In this document: piece after piece, positions 8,810 through 16,862 of the stretch
How the letters are laid out: every line of letters starts with the position of its first letter
How positions within the stretch are numbered: position 1 is the first letter of the stretch
Assembly: GCF_031679605.1 (NCBI RefSeq)
Contig: NZ_CP117522.1
Coordinates: forward strand, 7,316,001 to 7,380,000
Source of the DNA: Streptomyces luomodiensis
Lineage (GTDB): Bacteria; Actinomycetota; Actinomycetes; Streptomycetales; Streptomycetaceae
DNA: 64,000 nucleotides
Reading direction: 5' to 3'
Notes under the pieces: model-generated
Databases searched by the model: none
Seen by the model: only the letters and a program-made list of their open reading frames with translations
Told to the model about the DNA's origin: nothing
Program-made: the position numbers and the translations under genes

Positions 8810-8849
8810 GCATGGACGCGGTCGCGCCGCCGGCAGCCGCTCGGCTCGC

Positions 8850-9659
8850 TTACCGGCGCGGCTTGCGCGGCAGGGGGCAGAACCGGGAGCCTCCTTCGAC
8901 CGCAACGGTCAGCCCGGGGGCGATCTCGGTGAACCCCGCGTCGCGCACCACCGGCAGCCCGCTCCTGGTGAGTTCGTCCCACCGCTCGGCCGACGCCGTA
9001 CGCACCGCCAGCGGGAACCCGGCCCCGCGCCAGGCCGCCCGCGCCGCGTCGTCCAGCTCCCACCAGGCCAGCTGCGCGCCGTGCCCGGCCTGGGCCATGG
9101 CCTTGCCCGCCGACATCCGCACATGGGGGCTCAGCCACAGCACCGGACCGGTGAGATCGGGGGCGGCCGGCGGCTCGGGGTCGTCCAGGTCGGTGCCGGA
9201 GACCTGGAGCTTGGCCAGCTCCTTGGGCCAGCCGTCCAGCGGCACCGGCGGGAACACCCGCACCTCGGCGGCCGACGGGGCCCCGTCCCCGTCCCCGTCC
9301 CCGTTCTCGGCCGTGGCCGTGGCGGGGGTCCGGCCCGTGACCGTGATGCCCGGCAGCCCGGCCGCGCGCCGCCAGTCCGCGCCGCGCGCCCGCCGTACGA
9401 CCTTGCGGATGCGGGCGTCCTGCCAGTCCCGTACGGCCTGGGTCCACTCGCCGCCCTCGGCCGTCGCCCGCTCGTCCGACAGCAGCACCAGCACCGCCCG
9501 CGCCGCCGTCTCCAGGGCGTCCGTACGGGTCGGGGGCGCGGCCTTCTCGATCCGGACCACCATGGGCAGGACGAACTGCGGCGCGGCGTCCCGGTCGGAC
9601 TCGGCGTGCCGGAAGGGGCTGGTGCGGGGGCTGGGGGTACCGGTCTCGGTGCTGGTCAC
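8850..9659 (-). CDS. Pth2-like peptidyl-tRNA hydrolase domain protein
   Basis: A 269-residue cytoplasmic protein. The C-terminal ~110 residues (from PVLWLSPHVRMSAGKAMAQAG) match the Pth2-type fold: the MSAGKxxAQxxHGA core followed by AWWELD and a C-terminal GLTVAVEGG. The N-terminal ~150 residues form a separate, actinobacterial-type region with no known activity. Such proteins are annotated as peptidyl-tRNA hydrolases in Streptomyces. The real substrate may differ, because the normal peptidyl-tRNA hydrolase is Pth1. GTG 9659 gives VTSTETG. Longer in-frame starts run through repeat-like leader sequence. Confidence 0.75.
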   Translation of the reverse strand: MTSTETGTPSPRTSPFRHAESDRDAAPQFVLPMVVRIEKAAPPTRTDALETAARAVLVLLSDERATAEGGEWTQAVRDWQDARIRKVVRRARGADWRRAAGLPGITVTGRTPATATAENGDGDGDGAPSAAEVRVFPPVPLDGWPKELAKLQVSGTDLDDPEPPAAPDLTGPVLWLSPHVRMSAGKAMAQAGHGAQLAWWELDDAARAAWRGAGFPLAVRTASAERWDELTRSGLPVVRDAGFTEIAPGLTVAVEGGSRFCPLPRKPRR

Positions 9660-9684
9660 GCGCCCAGTCTGCCAGGACCACGGG

Positions 9685-9731
9685 AGGGGCCGCCGGAGAG
9701 GCCGCGGGAGAGGCCGCGGGAGGGGGCCGCT
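9685..9731. repeat. 12-bp repeat in a divergent promoter region
   Basis: GAGGCCGCGGGA-like units repeat three to four times between the divergent hydrolase and ABC transporter genes, where both promoters should lie. Confidence 0.6.
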
Positions 9732-9763
9732 GGGCCCGGGGGAGAGGCCTATGCTCAACCGGC

Positions 9764-11143
9764 ATGAGACTGCGAGGAGTCGGCCGGCGCTACGGCCTGG
9801 GCGGGCCCTGGGTGCTGCGCGGTGTCGATCTCGACGTACCGCCGGGTTCGCTGACCCGCATCGAGGGGAGCAACGGCAGCGGCAAGTCCACGCTGCTGCG
9901 GCTGCTCGCCGGGATCGACGCCCCCAGCGCGGGCCGGATCACCGGCCGCCCGCCCACCGCGTACGTCCCCGAGCGGTTCCCGGCCGAGCTGCCCTTCTCC
10001 GCCCTCGGCTACCTCACCCACCTGGGCCGGATCCACGGGCTGTCGCGCGCCGCGGCGGTGCGCGGGGCGGGGGAGTGGCTGGAGCGGTTCGGGGCGGACG
10101 GATACGCCGGCACCCCGCTCGCCGAGCTGTCCAAGGGCACCAGCCAGAAGATCGCCGTGGCGCAGGCGCTGCTGGCCGCCCCCGGGCTGCTGGTGCTGGA
10201 CGAGGCATGGACCGGCCTCGACCAGGCGGCGCGCGGGGTGCTGGACACGGCGGTCGCCGAGCGCGTCGCCGACGGCGGCGCGGTCGTCTTCGTCGACCAC
10301 GACCCGCGCCGCCTCGCCGGCGCCCCGGACCGGGTCCTGCGCCTCGCCGAGACCCGGCTGGTGCCGGTGGCCGGGGGTACTGACGAGGCCCCGGGGGCCG
10401 AGTCCCCGCCCGGCCGGGAACCCGCGCCACCGGGCGGGCCCGCTCCCCGGGCCGTGCTCGGCCCGCCCGCTTCGCCCGGGGCCCGGCCGTCCCCGGACGG
10501 TGAGCGGCCGTCTCCGGCCGGGACCCGGCCGGGGCAGTCCACGGAGCCGACGGCCCCGGCCGACGTATGGGTCCGGGTGGAAGCCGAGGGAGCGCCCGGG
10601 GCCAGACTGCCCACCGGGCTGCCGGGGGCGCCGGTGCGCGAGGTGCGGGGCATCGATGCGTACGGGGCGCCGGACGCGGCGGTACGCGAACGAGGCCCCG
10701 CGCCCGTGCGGAGGAGCCTGCCCGCGTACAGCGACATGCCCGGGTACGGCAGCCCGTCCCCGCATGACAACGCGTCCGCGCAGGGGAACCCGCTCGCGCA
10801 GGGGAGCCCGCTCGCGCAGGGGAGCCCGCTCGCGCAGGGGAGCCCGCTCGCGCAGGGGAGCCCGCTCGCGCAGGGGAGCCCGGCCGCGCAGGGGAGTCCG
10901 TCCGCGCACGACAGTCCGTCCGCGCATGACAACGCGTCCGCGTACGACAACCTGCCCGCGTACGGCAGCCCGTCCGCCAACCCGGCGGGCCAGGTCGTAC
11001 GGCTGGCGGTCCGGTCCGCGTCCTCCGATGCCCTGCTCCGGGCCCTCCTGGCCGCCGATCCGCCCTGGCACATCCGCGCTGTGACGACCATCAGCGATCC
11101 CCGGGAGCCCGCCGATGGGCCAGGGCGGAAGGAGACGGCGTGA
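9764..11143 (+). CDS. ABC transporter ATPase with long repetitive C-terminal region
   Basis: A 459-residue protein. The first ~210 residues are a complete nucleotide-binding domain: Walker A GSNGSGKST (about 36-44), signature LSKGTSQK, Walker B LLVLDEAWTGLD and switch His in VFVDHD. From about 215 to 410 the chain is low-complexity Pro/Gly/Ser/Ala, including 18-bp DNA repeats that encode SPLAQG units. The final ~50 residues (QVVRLAVRSASSDALLRALL) look folded again. The stop overlaps the GTG of the next gene (GTGA, 11140-11143), so ATPase and membrane subunit are coupled. It probably powers a small exporter. The cargo is unknown. Confidence 0.85.
   Translation: MRLRGVGRRYGLGGPWVLRGVDLDVPPGSLTRIEGSNGSGKSTLLRLLAGIDAPSAGRITGRPPTAYVPERFPAELPFSALGYLTHLGRIHGLSRAAAVRGAGEWLERFGADGYAGTPLAELSKGTSQKIAVAQALLAAPGLLVLDEAWTGLDQAARGVLDTAVAERVADGGAVVFVDHDPRRLAGAPDRVLRLAETRLVPVAGGTDEAPGAESPPGREPAPPGGPAPRAVLGPPASPGARPSPDGERPSPAGTRPGQSTEPTAPADVWVRVEAEGAPGARLPTGLPGAPVREVRGIDAYGAPDAAVRERGPAPVRRSLPAYSDMPGYGSPSPHDNASAQGNPLAQGSPLAQGSPLAQGSPLAQGSPLAQGSPAAQGSPSAHDSPSAHDNASAYDNLPAYGSPSANPAGQVVRLAVRSASSDALLRALLAADPPWHIRAVTTISDPREPADGPGRKETA
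10771..10934. repeat. 18-bp in-frame tandem repeat inside the ABC ATPase gene
   Basis: The unit CTCGCGCAGGGGAGCCCG occurs about six times in near-identical form with degenerate copies on both sides (TCCGCGCACGACAGTCCG). It encodes Ser-Pro-Leu-Ala-Gln-Gly hexapeptides in the linker of the ATPase without breaking the frame. Confidence 0.9.
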
Positions 11144-11808
11144 TCGCGCTGCTGCGCTACCAGGCGGCCCTGCTGGTCCGTTCCCACCGCTGGCTGCCAC
11201 CGCTGCTGCTGTACGGCGCGTTCCTGGGGATCGGGGTGCGGTCCGGGCAGCCGATCCTCGACTCGCTCGGCTACGCGGCCGCCGCCCTGCTGCCCGTCGC
11301 CGCCTGGCTGGTGCGGGTGTGCGTCACCAACGAGCCCGCCGCGGCGCGCTCCTGCGCCGCGGCGGCGGTGGGGCCGGGCCGGGTGCACCTCGCCTCCGTG
11401 CTGACCGCGCTGGGCGCCGCGCTGGTGCTCGGCACCGCCGGGACGCTGTTCGTCGCGGCCGTCAGCGATCCGCACGGCGCGGACCACCGGCACCGGGTCC
11501 CCGTGCCGGAGGCGACCGTCGCCGGGCTGCTCGCCGCGGTCGCGTGCGCCCTGCTCGGCGCGGCCGTCGGCGCGCTGTGCAACCGGCCGCTGCTGCGCCG
11601 CCCCGGCTGGGCGATCCCCTCCACCATGGGCGCCGCGCTGCTGGTGTCGGTGGCCGGCGCCTCGCCCGCGAACGCCGCCGTGTCGGGGCTGGTCGACGGC
11701 TCGCACAGCGGCACCGTGCCGATGCCGCTGCTGCCCCTGGCCCTGACCGGCGCGGCCGCCGCCGGGGCGACCGCGCTGGCCTGCGCGCTCAGCTCCCGCC
11801 GGTCGTAG
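11140..11808 (+). CDS. ABC transporter membrane subunit
   Basis: A 222-residue membrane protein with about six hydrophobic segments (LLRYQAALLVRSHRWLPPLLLYGAF, GYAAAALLPVAAWLV, ASVLTALGAALVLGTAGTLF and others), as in small ABC-2-like permeases. It starts with a GTG that overlaps the ATPase stop by four bases, and no other membrane gene is adjacent, so it is the likely partner of the upstream ATPase. No substrate can be assigned. Confidence 0.75.
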   Translation: MIALLRYQAALLVRSHRWLPPLLLYGAFLGIGVRSGQPILDSLGYAAAALLPVAAWLVRVCVTNEPAAARSCAAAAVGPGRVHLASVLTALGAALVLGTAGTLFVAAVSDPHGADHRHRVPVPEATVAGLLAAVACALLGAAVGALCNRPLLRRPGWAIPSTMGAALLVSVAGASPANAAVSGLVDGSHSGTVPMPLLPLALTGAAAAGATALACALSSRRS

Positions 11809-11818
11809 AGTTCGGGTC

Positions 11819-11971
11819 ATGGACGACCGTACGGACCTTCCCGAGGGCCCGCCGTACGCCGACTGCGTGCGGTGCGGCGAGCCCACCGAGTACCCCGCCT
11901 CGCGCCCCGGAGCGACGCTGTGTCCCGTCTGCGAATGGCAGGAGGCCCAGCGCACCGCCTGCTCCGGCTAG
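11819..11971 (+). CDS. Small zinc-ribbon protein (50 residues)
   Basis: A short gene 10 bp after the permease stop. The 50-residue product begins MDDRTDLPEGPPYADC and has two CxxC knuckles (CVRCGEP near 16-22 and CPVCEW near 36-41), so it probably binds one zinc ion. A GAGTTCGGGTC segment precedes the ATG. Actinobacteria carry similar tiny zinc-ribbon proteins of unknown role. It ends 20 bp before the convergent phosphatase gene. Coding use (G/C third positions) supports it. Confidence 0.65.
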   Translation: MDDRTDLPEGPPYADCVRCGEPTEYPASRPGATLCPVCEWQEAQRTACSG

Positions 11972-11991
11972 GCGTAGGCGACGGGCAGACC

Positions 11992-13398
11992 CTAGTGGCG
12001 CCAGGGCCCGGTCACCGCGAAGGTGGTGCCCGGGGTGTAGCAGTTCACGTACATCGTGCGGCGGTCCGGCGCGAAGGTGACGCCCGCGAACTCACCCCAC
12101 TCGGGGTCCTCCGGTGTGCCGACGTTCTGCCGTCCACGTGCCATCGGGTAGACCTCGCCGTGCCGGGTCAGCCCGAAGACGTGCTGGGCGCCGTTGCCGT
12201 CCTCACAGACCATCAGACCGCCGCTGGGCGCCAGCGTGATGTTGTCCGGGGACTCACCGGGCAGCTGGACATCCGTCTCGGGGCCGAAGACGATCACCAG
12301 CGTGAGGCGCCGCCGGTCGGGGTCGTACCGCCAGATCTGGCCGAAGTGGTCGGCCGCCGAGCCGTCCGCGCTCTTGGCGAAGCTGGAGACGAAGTAGACC
12401 GACGAGCCGCCCCAGTAGCACCCCTCCAGCTTCTGGGCGTGGGTGATGCCTCCGGGGCCGAAGTCCTGGAAGCGGATGGGGGTCTGCTGGGCGAGCGGAT
12501 CGGGCACGTCCACCCATTCGACGCGGTCGAAGGCGGTGCCCGGCTCCTGGATGGTGGACAGATCGGGCACCCCCGGCACGCGCAGCGCCTGGAGTTCCCC
12601 GCCGGCCCGCAGCGAGCCGATGCCGCCGAGCGGCTTCTTGGGCCGGAAGCGGTAGAAGAGCCCGAAGGGTCTCTCGAAGGCGTCCTCGGTCTCGTAGACG
12701 ACGCCGCTGCGCGGATCGACGGCGATGGCCTCGTGCTGGAAGCGGCCCATGGCGGTGAGCGGCACGGCGCCGGTGCGGCGCGGATCGTAGGGGTCGACCT
12801 CGAAGATGAAGCCGTGGTCCTTGGTGTAGCCGTTGGTGCCCGCCCGGTCCTCGGTCTCCTCGCAGGTCAGCCAGGTGTGCCAGGGGGTGGGGCCGCCCGC
12901 GCAGTTGACCGCGGTGCCCGCGATGGCCACCCGCTCGGACAGTACGCGGTTGCCGGAGCCGAGCTCCAGGGCGGTGCAGCCGCCCAGTCCCATCGGGTCG
13001 TAGGTGAGGCCCTCCACGGCCGGGACGCGGAACGCGGCGCCCGGACGGTTCTCGTGGTTGCGGACCAGATGCGTCGTACGCCCCTGGCGGCCGTCGGCGC
13101 GGCCGGGGAAGGCGGCCATGCCGTCGCAGTGGCTGGGGACCTTGCCCTCGCCGGAGCGGAGTTCGTCGCCCTCGCGGGAGAGCACCCGGTAGCGGAACCC
13201 CTCGGGGAGGTCCAGCAGACCGTCGGGGTCGGGGACGAGGGGGCCGTAGCCGCCCTGGCCGAGCGGCCGGGGGTCCGGTGTGGCGGCCGCGGCGGTGCCG
13301 GCGAACAGTTCGGGGATGCTGCCGGTGAAGGCGATGGAGGCAATGGAGGCGCCCAGCGCGCCGGTGCGGCCGAGAACCTGACGTCGTGTCGCTGACAT
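11992..13398 (-). CDS. PhoX-like (DUF839) secreted phosphatase, Tat-exported
   Basis: A 468-residue protein. The twin-arginine signal MSATRRQVLGRTG and a hydrophobic stretch to about residue 40 (AGTAAAA) indicate Tat export. The mature part is a DUF839/PhoX beta-propeller, with RNHENRPG, TWLTCEETEDRAG, HEAIAVDPRSGVVYETED and CEDGNGAQHV motifs that in PhoX bind Ca and Fe and the phosphate ester. It should release phosphate from organic esters outside the cell. The start at 13398 has GGGAG 8 bases upstream and begins exactly at the Tat signal. The extended frame upstream would run into the 31-bp repeat region. No Pho box was recognised. Confidence 0.88.
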   Translation of the reverse strand: MSATRRQVLGRTGALGASIASIAFTGSIPELFAGTAAAATPDPRPLGQGGYGPLVPDPDGLLDLPEGFRYRVLSREGDELRSGEGKVPSHCDGMAAFPGRADGRQGRTTHLVRNHENRPGAAFRVPAVEGLTYDPMGLGGCTALELGSGNRVLSERVAIAGTAVNCAGGPTPWHTWLTCEETEDRAGTNGYTKDHGFIFEVDPYDPRRTGAVPLTAMGRFQHEAIAVDPRSGVVYETEDAFERPFGLFYRFRPKKPLGGIGSLRAGGELQALRVPGVPDLSTIQEPGTAFDRVEWVDVPDPLAQQTPIRFQDFGPGGITHAQKLEGCYWGGSSVYFVSSFAKSADGSAADHFGQIWRYDPDRRRLTLVIVFGPETDVQLPGESPDNITLAPSGGLMVCEDGNGAQHVFGLTRHGEVYPMARGRQNVGTPEDPEWGEFAGVTFAPDRRTMYVNCYTPGTTFAVTGPWRH

Positions 13399-13515
13399 GC
13401 GGTAACTCCCTGCTGGCGGACAGAGAATATGACCGCATGTGTGTATCACGCCCGCAGGCGCGCGGGAACCACGTGCGCGCGTCACGCGCGTGACGGCGGG
13501 TACGCCCGCGCTATG

Positions 13516-13980
13516 CGTGCCGACGCGTGGGAGCCTCTGCGTCACGCGTGCCGAGGTATGGGAGCCCCTGCCTCATGCGTGCCGAGGTATGGGAGCCCCT
13601 GCCTCATGCGTGCCGACGCATGGGAACTCCTGCGTTACGCGTGCCGGCGCACGGGAGCCCCTGCGTCACGCGTGCCGACGCATGGGAACTCCTGCGTCAT
13701 GCGTGCCGACGCACGGGAGCCTCCGCCTCATGCGCGTCGAAGCACGGGGACCCGTGCGTTACGCGTTCCGGCGCACGGGAGCCCCTGCGTCATGCGCGTC
13801 GCCGCATGCAAACCCGTGCGTTACGCGTTCTGACACACGCGAACCCCTGCCTCATGCGCGTCGCCGCACGCAAACCCCTGCGTCACGCGTTCCGGCGCAC
13901 GGGAACTCCCGCGTCATGCGCGCCGACGCATGGGAACCCCTGCGTCATGCGCGCCGACCTACCGGAACCACGTGTGTCAC
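13516..13980. repeat. 31-bp tandem array, 15 copies at exact pitch
   Basis: Units begin at 13516, 13547, 13578, 13609, 13640, 13671, 13702, 13733, 13764, 13795, 13826, 13857, 13888, 13919 and 13950, always 31 bp apart, with degenerate copies upstream from about 13449. Junctions form an 18-bp dyad such as CATGCGTGCCGACGCATG. Some copies keep pairing with changed bases (CGTGCCGGCGCACG). The 31-bp period rotates the frame, so it is not protein-coding. It fills the 613-bp gap between zapE and the phosphatase gene, both on the minus strand. Confidence 0.93.
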
Positions 13981-14011
13981 GCGCAACCGGTGCGGCGGGG
14001 GAGCCACCCGC

Positions 14012-15139
14012 TCAGCTGCTCTCCGGTGCGTCGGCCAGTTCCTTCGCGTCCCGGGCGAGCGCCGTGAGCCGGGAGATCGCCCGGAAGTACTTCTTCCGGT
14101 AGCCGCCGTTCAGCATCTCCTCGCTGAAGAGCCGGTCGAACGGCACCCCGGAGGCCAGCACCGGCACCTCGCGGTCGTAGAGCCGGTCGGCCAGCACCAC
14201 CAGCCGCAGCGCGGTCGACTGGTCGGGGACCGGGCCGACCCCGGTCAGGCAGACGGCCTGGATGCCGTCGCACATCGCGCCGTAGCGGCTCGGATGCACC
14301 CGGGACAGGTGCTCCAGCAGGGCGGGGAAGGCGTCCAGCGAGGCGCCCGGGACGCGGTGCGCCGCCCGGGTGACCGTGTCGTCGGAGTGCGGGGCGGGGG
14401 CCGCGGGCAGACCGCGGTGGCGGTAGTCCTCGCCGTCGATGCGCAGCGTCCGGAAGTGGGCGGACAGCCCCTGGATCTCGCGCAGGAAGTCGGCCGCGGC
14501 GAACCGGCCCTCGCCGAGCTTGCCGGGCAGCGTGTTGGACGTCGCGGCGAGCGCCACGCCCGCCTCGACCAGCTTGCCCAGCAGCGTGGAGACCAGAACG
14601 GTGTCGCCCGGGTCGTCCAGCTCGAACTCGTCGATGCACAGCAGCCGGTGATCGCTCAGGGTGCGCACGGTCTGCTGGAAGCCCAGCGCGCCGACCAGGT
14701 TCGTCAGCTCCACGAAGGTGCCGAACGCCTTCAGCTCGGGGGCGGCCGGGGTGGCGTGCCACAGGGAGGCCAGCAGATGGGTCTTGCCGACGCCGTAGCC
14801 GCCGTCGAGGTACATCCCGCGCGGACCGTCGGCCGCGGCGGCGGGCTTGGTCTCCCGGCGGAACCAGTGCCTGCGGCGACCGCCCTTCGTGTCCCGCCCG
14901 CCGTCCAGCCGTGCGGCGAAGGCGCGCAGTGCCTCGACCGCCTCGGCCTGGCTGGGCTGGTCGCGGTCGGTGATGTAGTTGTCGAAGCTCACGGTGGCGA
15001 AGCGGGGCGGCGGCACCATCTCGGCGACCAGGCGCTCCGCCGGAACCTGCGGCGCACGGGCGGTGAGGGCGACTGGGGCGGCTGGAGCTTCGGCGGCTAT
15101 GGGGCCTGCCGAGCCCGTTGAGGTGGTTGGTGCGGACAC
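14012..15139 (-). CDS. zapE: ZapE (AFG1-like) AAA ATPase
   Basis: A 375-residue P-loop ATPase. Walker A is GGYGVGKTHL, Walker B is LLCIDEFEL, and the family segments FDNYITDRDQPSQAEAVEAL, ATSNTLPGKLGEGRF, FPALLEHLSRVHPSRYGAM and the arginine-finger-containing C-terminal SALR/LYDREVPV region are present. In other bacteria ZapE associates with the division ring. The AFG1 relatives work in protein quality control. The start GTG at 15139 gives VSAPTTSTG. The frame is open upstream but would enter the divergent reductase leader. Its neighbour on the other strand is the RibD-like gene, 67 bp away. Confidence 0.88.
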   Translation of the reverse strand: MSAPTTSTGSAGPIAAEAPAAPVALTARAPQVPAERLVAEMVPPPRFATVSFDNYITDRDQPSQAEAVEALRAFAARLDGGRDTKGGRRRHWFRRETKPAAAADGPRGMYLDGGYGVGKTHLLASLWHATPAAPELKAFGTFVELTNLVGALGFQQTVRTLSDHRLLCIDEFELDDPGDTVLVSTLLGKLVEAGVALAATSNTLPGKLGEGRFAAADFLREIQGLSAHFRTLRIDGEDYRHRGLPAAPAPHSDDTVTRAAHRVPGASLDAFPALLEHLSRVHPSRYGAMCDGIQAVCLTGVGPVPDQSTALRLVVLADRLYDREVPVLASGVPFDRLFSEEMLNGGYRKKYFRAISRLTALARDAKELADAPESS

Positions 15140-15206
15140 GGATATCCAGGGTAGTCGCTCTTCACCCGAGCGCCGTCCGAGAGGGAGGCATGTCACACTG
15201 CGGCCT

Positions 15207-16046
15207 ATGCGACGCCTGTTCCCACCGCCTACCGCAACGCCCGCCGAAACCTCTGCCGAAACCTCTGCCGACACCTCTGTGTTTACCGATGTGTTTGCCG
15301 AAGACCGTGAATGGGGCCTCGACGAACTGGCGGACGCCTATGCGTATCCGGACCCGCCGTACGGCCCCTCCGGCGTCTGTCTGCGCGCCAACATGGTGTC
15401 CTCGCTGGACGGGGCGGCCCATCACGGCGGCCGGTCGAAGCCCCTGTCCTCCGACGCGGACATGCGGATCTTCGGGGTGCTGCGCGGACTCGCCGACGCC
15501 GTGGTGGTGGGCGCGGAAACCGTGCGCCGCGAGGGCTATCGGCCGGCGCGCGCCCGTAAGGCGTTCGCCGAGCGCCGGGCGGCGCTCGGCCAGGGACCCG
15601 TGCCCGCGATCGCCGTGGTGAGCGCGAGCCTGGACCTGGACTTCTCGCGGCCGCTGTTCACCGAGCCGCTGGTCCCCACGATCGTGATCACGGGCGCGGC
15701 GGCCTCGCAGGAGCGGGTCAAGCAGGCCCGTGCGGCGGGGGCCGAGGTGGTGCTCGCCGGGGCGGGGCCGTCCGGGCGGGTCGACGCGGCGGCGGTCGTG
15801 ACCGCGCTCAAGGAGCTCGGCCACACCCGGCTGCTCACCGAGGGCGGCCCCACGCTGCTGGGGCAGTTCACCGCGGCCGGGGTACTGGACGAACTGTGCC
15901 TGGCGGTGGCTCCCCTGATCGCCGCGGGAGACGCCAAGCGGATCGTGGACGGACCCGGGCTGGCGGAACCGGAGCAGTTCGCTCTCGCTTCCGTCCTGGA
16001 GGAAGCCGGATTTCTTTTCACCCGCTACCGTCGGATTTACCAATAA
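15207..16046 (+). CDS. RibD-C-like pyrimidine reductase family protein
   Basis: A 279-residue protein matching the riboflavin-specific (pyrimidine) reductase domain: LRANMVSSLDGAAHHGGRSKPLSS, FGVLRGLADAVVVGAETVRREGY, and the C-terminal RLLTEGGPTLLGQF and DELCLAVAPLIAAGDA. Such enzymes use NADPH. Stand-alone copies outside rib operons may act on other ribosylated pyrimidines, so riboflavin synthesis is not certain. The N-terminus has a short Thr/Ser/Glu repeat (SAETSAETSADTS) from a 12-bp DNA repeat. The ATG at 15207 has a weak ribosome site. Confidence 0.85.
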   Translation: MRRLFPPPTATPAETSAETSADTSVFTDVFAEDREWGLDELADAYAYPDPPYGPSGVCLRANMVSSLDGAAHHGGRSKPLSSDADMRIFGVLRGLADAVVVGAETVRREGYRPARARKAFAERRAALGQGPVPAIAVVSASLDLDFSRPLFTEPLVPTIVITGAAASQERVKQARAAGAEVVLAGAGPSGRVDAAAVVTALKELGHTRLLTEGGPTLLGQFTAAGVLDELCLAVAPLIAAGDAKRIVDGPGLAEPEQFALASVLEEAGFLFTRYRRIYQ

Positions 16047-16104
16047 CTTATACAAAACGCCTGTTAACCCGTGAAAAGCAGTGCGAAGGAGAAGGGCATC
16101 CGCC

Positions 16105-16599
16105 GTGTTCACGAGCGTATTGATGATTGAGAAGCCCCTGACCCCCGCCGACGTGGAATTCGTCACCACCCTGCACGGCGACGATCCGGTCTCCTTCGTC
16201 GTCCTGATGCAGCCCCGGGGCAGCAAGGACCGGCTGCTGCGCGCGATCGACGACATCGCGCTCGGCGAGCTGGAGCAGGCCGCCCAGGAGGGGGACGAGC
16301 CGGAGGGCGCGGAGGCGCTGGAGCCCGCCGAGCGGGCGCTGAACCACTCCGTGGCGGCGCTCGAGGCGGCCGGGAGCCGGGCCCGGGGTCATGTCGTCCA
16401 GCGCCGTCCGCTGGAGGTGCTGCGCGGCGTCGTGGAGGAGACCCACGCCGATGAGGTGATCGTGCTCACCGCACCGCATTTCGTGGAGGAGTTCTTCCAC
16501 CGGGACTGGGCCTCCCGGGCGCGCCACAAGGTGGGGGTGCCGGTGCTCAAGCTCTTCGCGCACGCGGTGGACGAGGACCAGCCCACGGCCGGCGGCTGA
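16105..16599 (+). CDS. Small conserved actinobacterial protein, UspA-like fold possible
   Basis: A 164-residue soluble protein. It alternates beta and helix (VFTSVLMIEKPLTPADVEFV, DPVSFVVLMQPRG, ADEVIVLTAPHFVEEFFHRDWASRARHKVGVPVLKLF), which resembles a universal-stress-protein-type Rossmann layout. Similar Streptomyces proteins are sometimes labelled indole-3-glycerol-phosphate synthase, but the catalytic motifs of that enzyme are not visible, so I do not adopt the label. The GTG at 16105 has GAAGGG 7 bases upstream. ATG 16123 is an alternative. The last 16 codons and the stop were copied downstream in a 142-bp tandem duplication. Upstream (16047-16104) is AT-rich for this genome and promoter-like. 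Confidence 0.7.
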   Translation: MFTSVLMIEKPLTPADVEFVTTLHGDDPVSFVVLMQPRGSKDRLLRAIDDIALGELEQAAQEGDEPEGAEALEPAERALNHSVAALEAAGSRARGHVVQRRPLEVLRGVVEETHADEVIVLTAPHFVEEFFHRDWASRARHKVGVPVLKLFAHAVDEDQPTAGG

Positions 16600-16834
16600 G
16601 TCAGGACCGAGCCGGGGCTGAGCCGGGACCGAGCCATGGCCCTGGTCTCCGCGGCCGTCGGCGGGGCGGGTGGCCGGGGGCGTGGGAGTTGGGCTCTTCG
16701 CGCACGCGGTGGACGAGGACCAGCCCACGGCCGGCGGCTGAGCCATGACCGAGCCGGGGCTGAGCCACGGCCCCGGTCTCCGCGGCCATCGGCGGGGGCG
16801 GGCCGCCGGGGGTGCGAGAATCGGGCCGACAGCA
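16551..16834. repeat. 142-bp tandem duplication covering a gene 3' end
   Basis: The 50 bases beginning GCTCTTCGCGCACGCGGTGG at 16551 recur without change at 16693. The homology then continues in diverged form (GACCGAGCCGGGGCTGAGCC and GGTCTCCGCGGCC blocks) to about 16834. The second copy carries the last 16 codons and stop of the upstream gene into the murC leader. It has no start and is not a gene. Confidence 0.9.
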
Positions 16835-16862
16835 CACACCGAGAACCAGGGGAGACCCGTAC

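Noticed and set aside
13449..13980. CRISPR-like array of ~31-bp repeats
   Set aside because: The repeats are directly head-to-tail with no unique spacers, and no cas gene is in the window.
16693..16741. Second copy of the small conserved gene before murC
   Set aside because: Only the last 16 codons are present, without a start. It is a duplication remnant.
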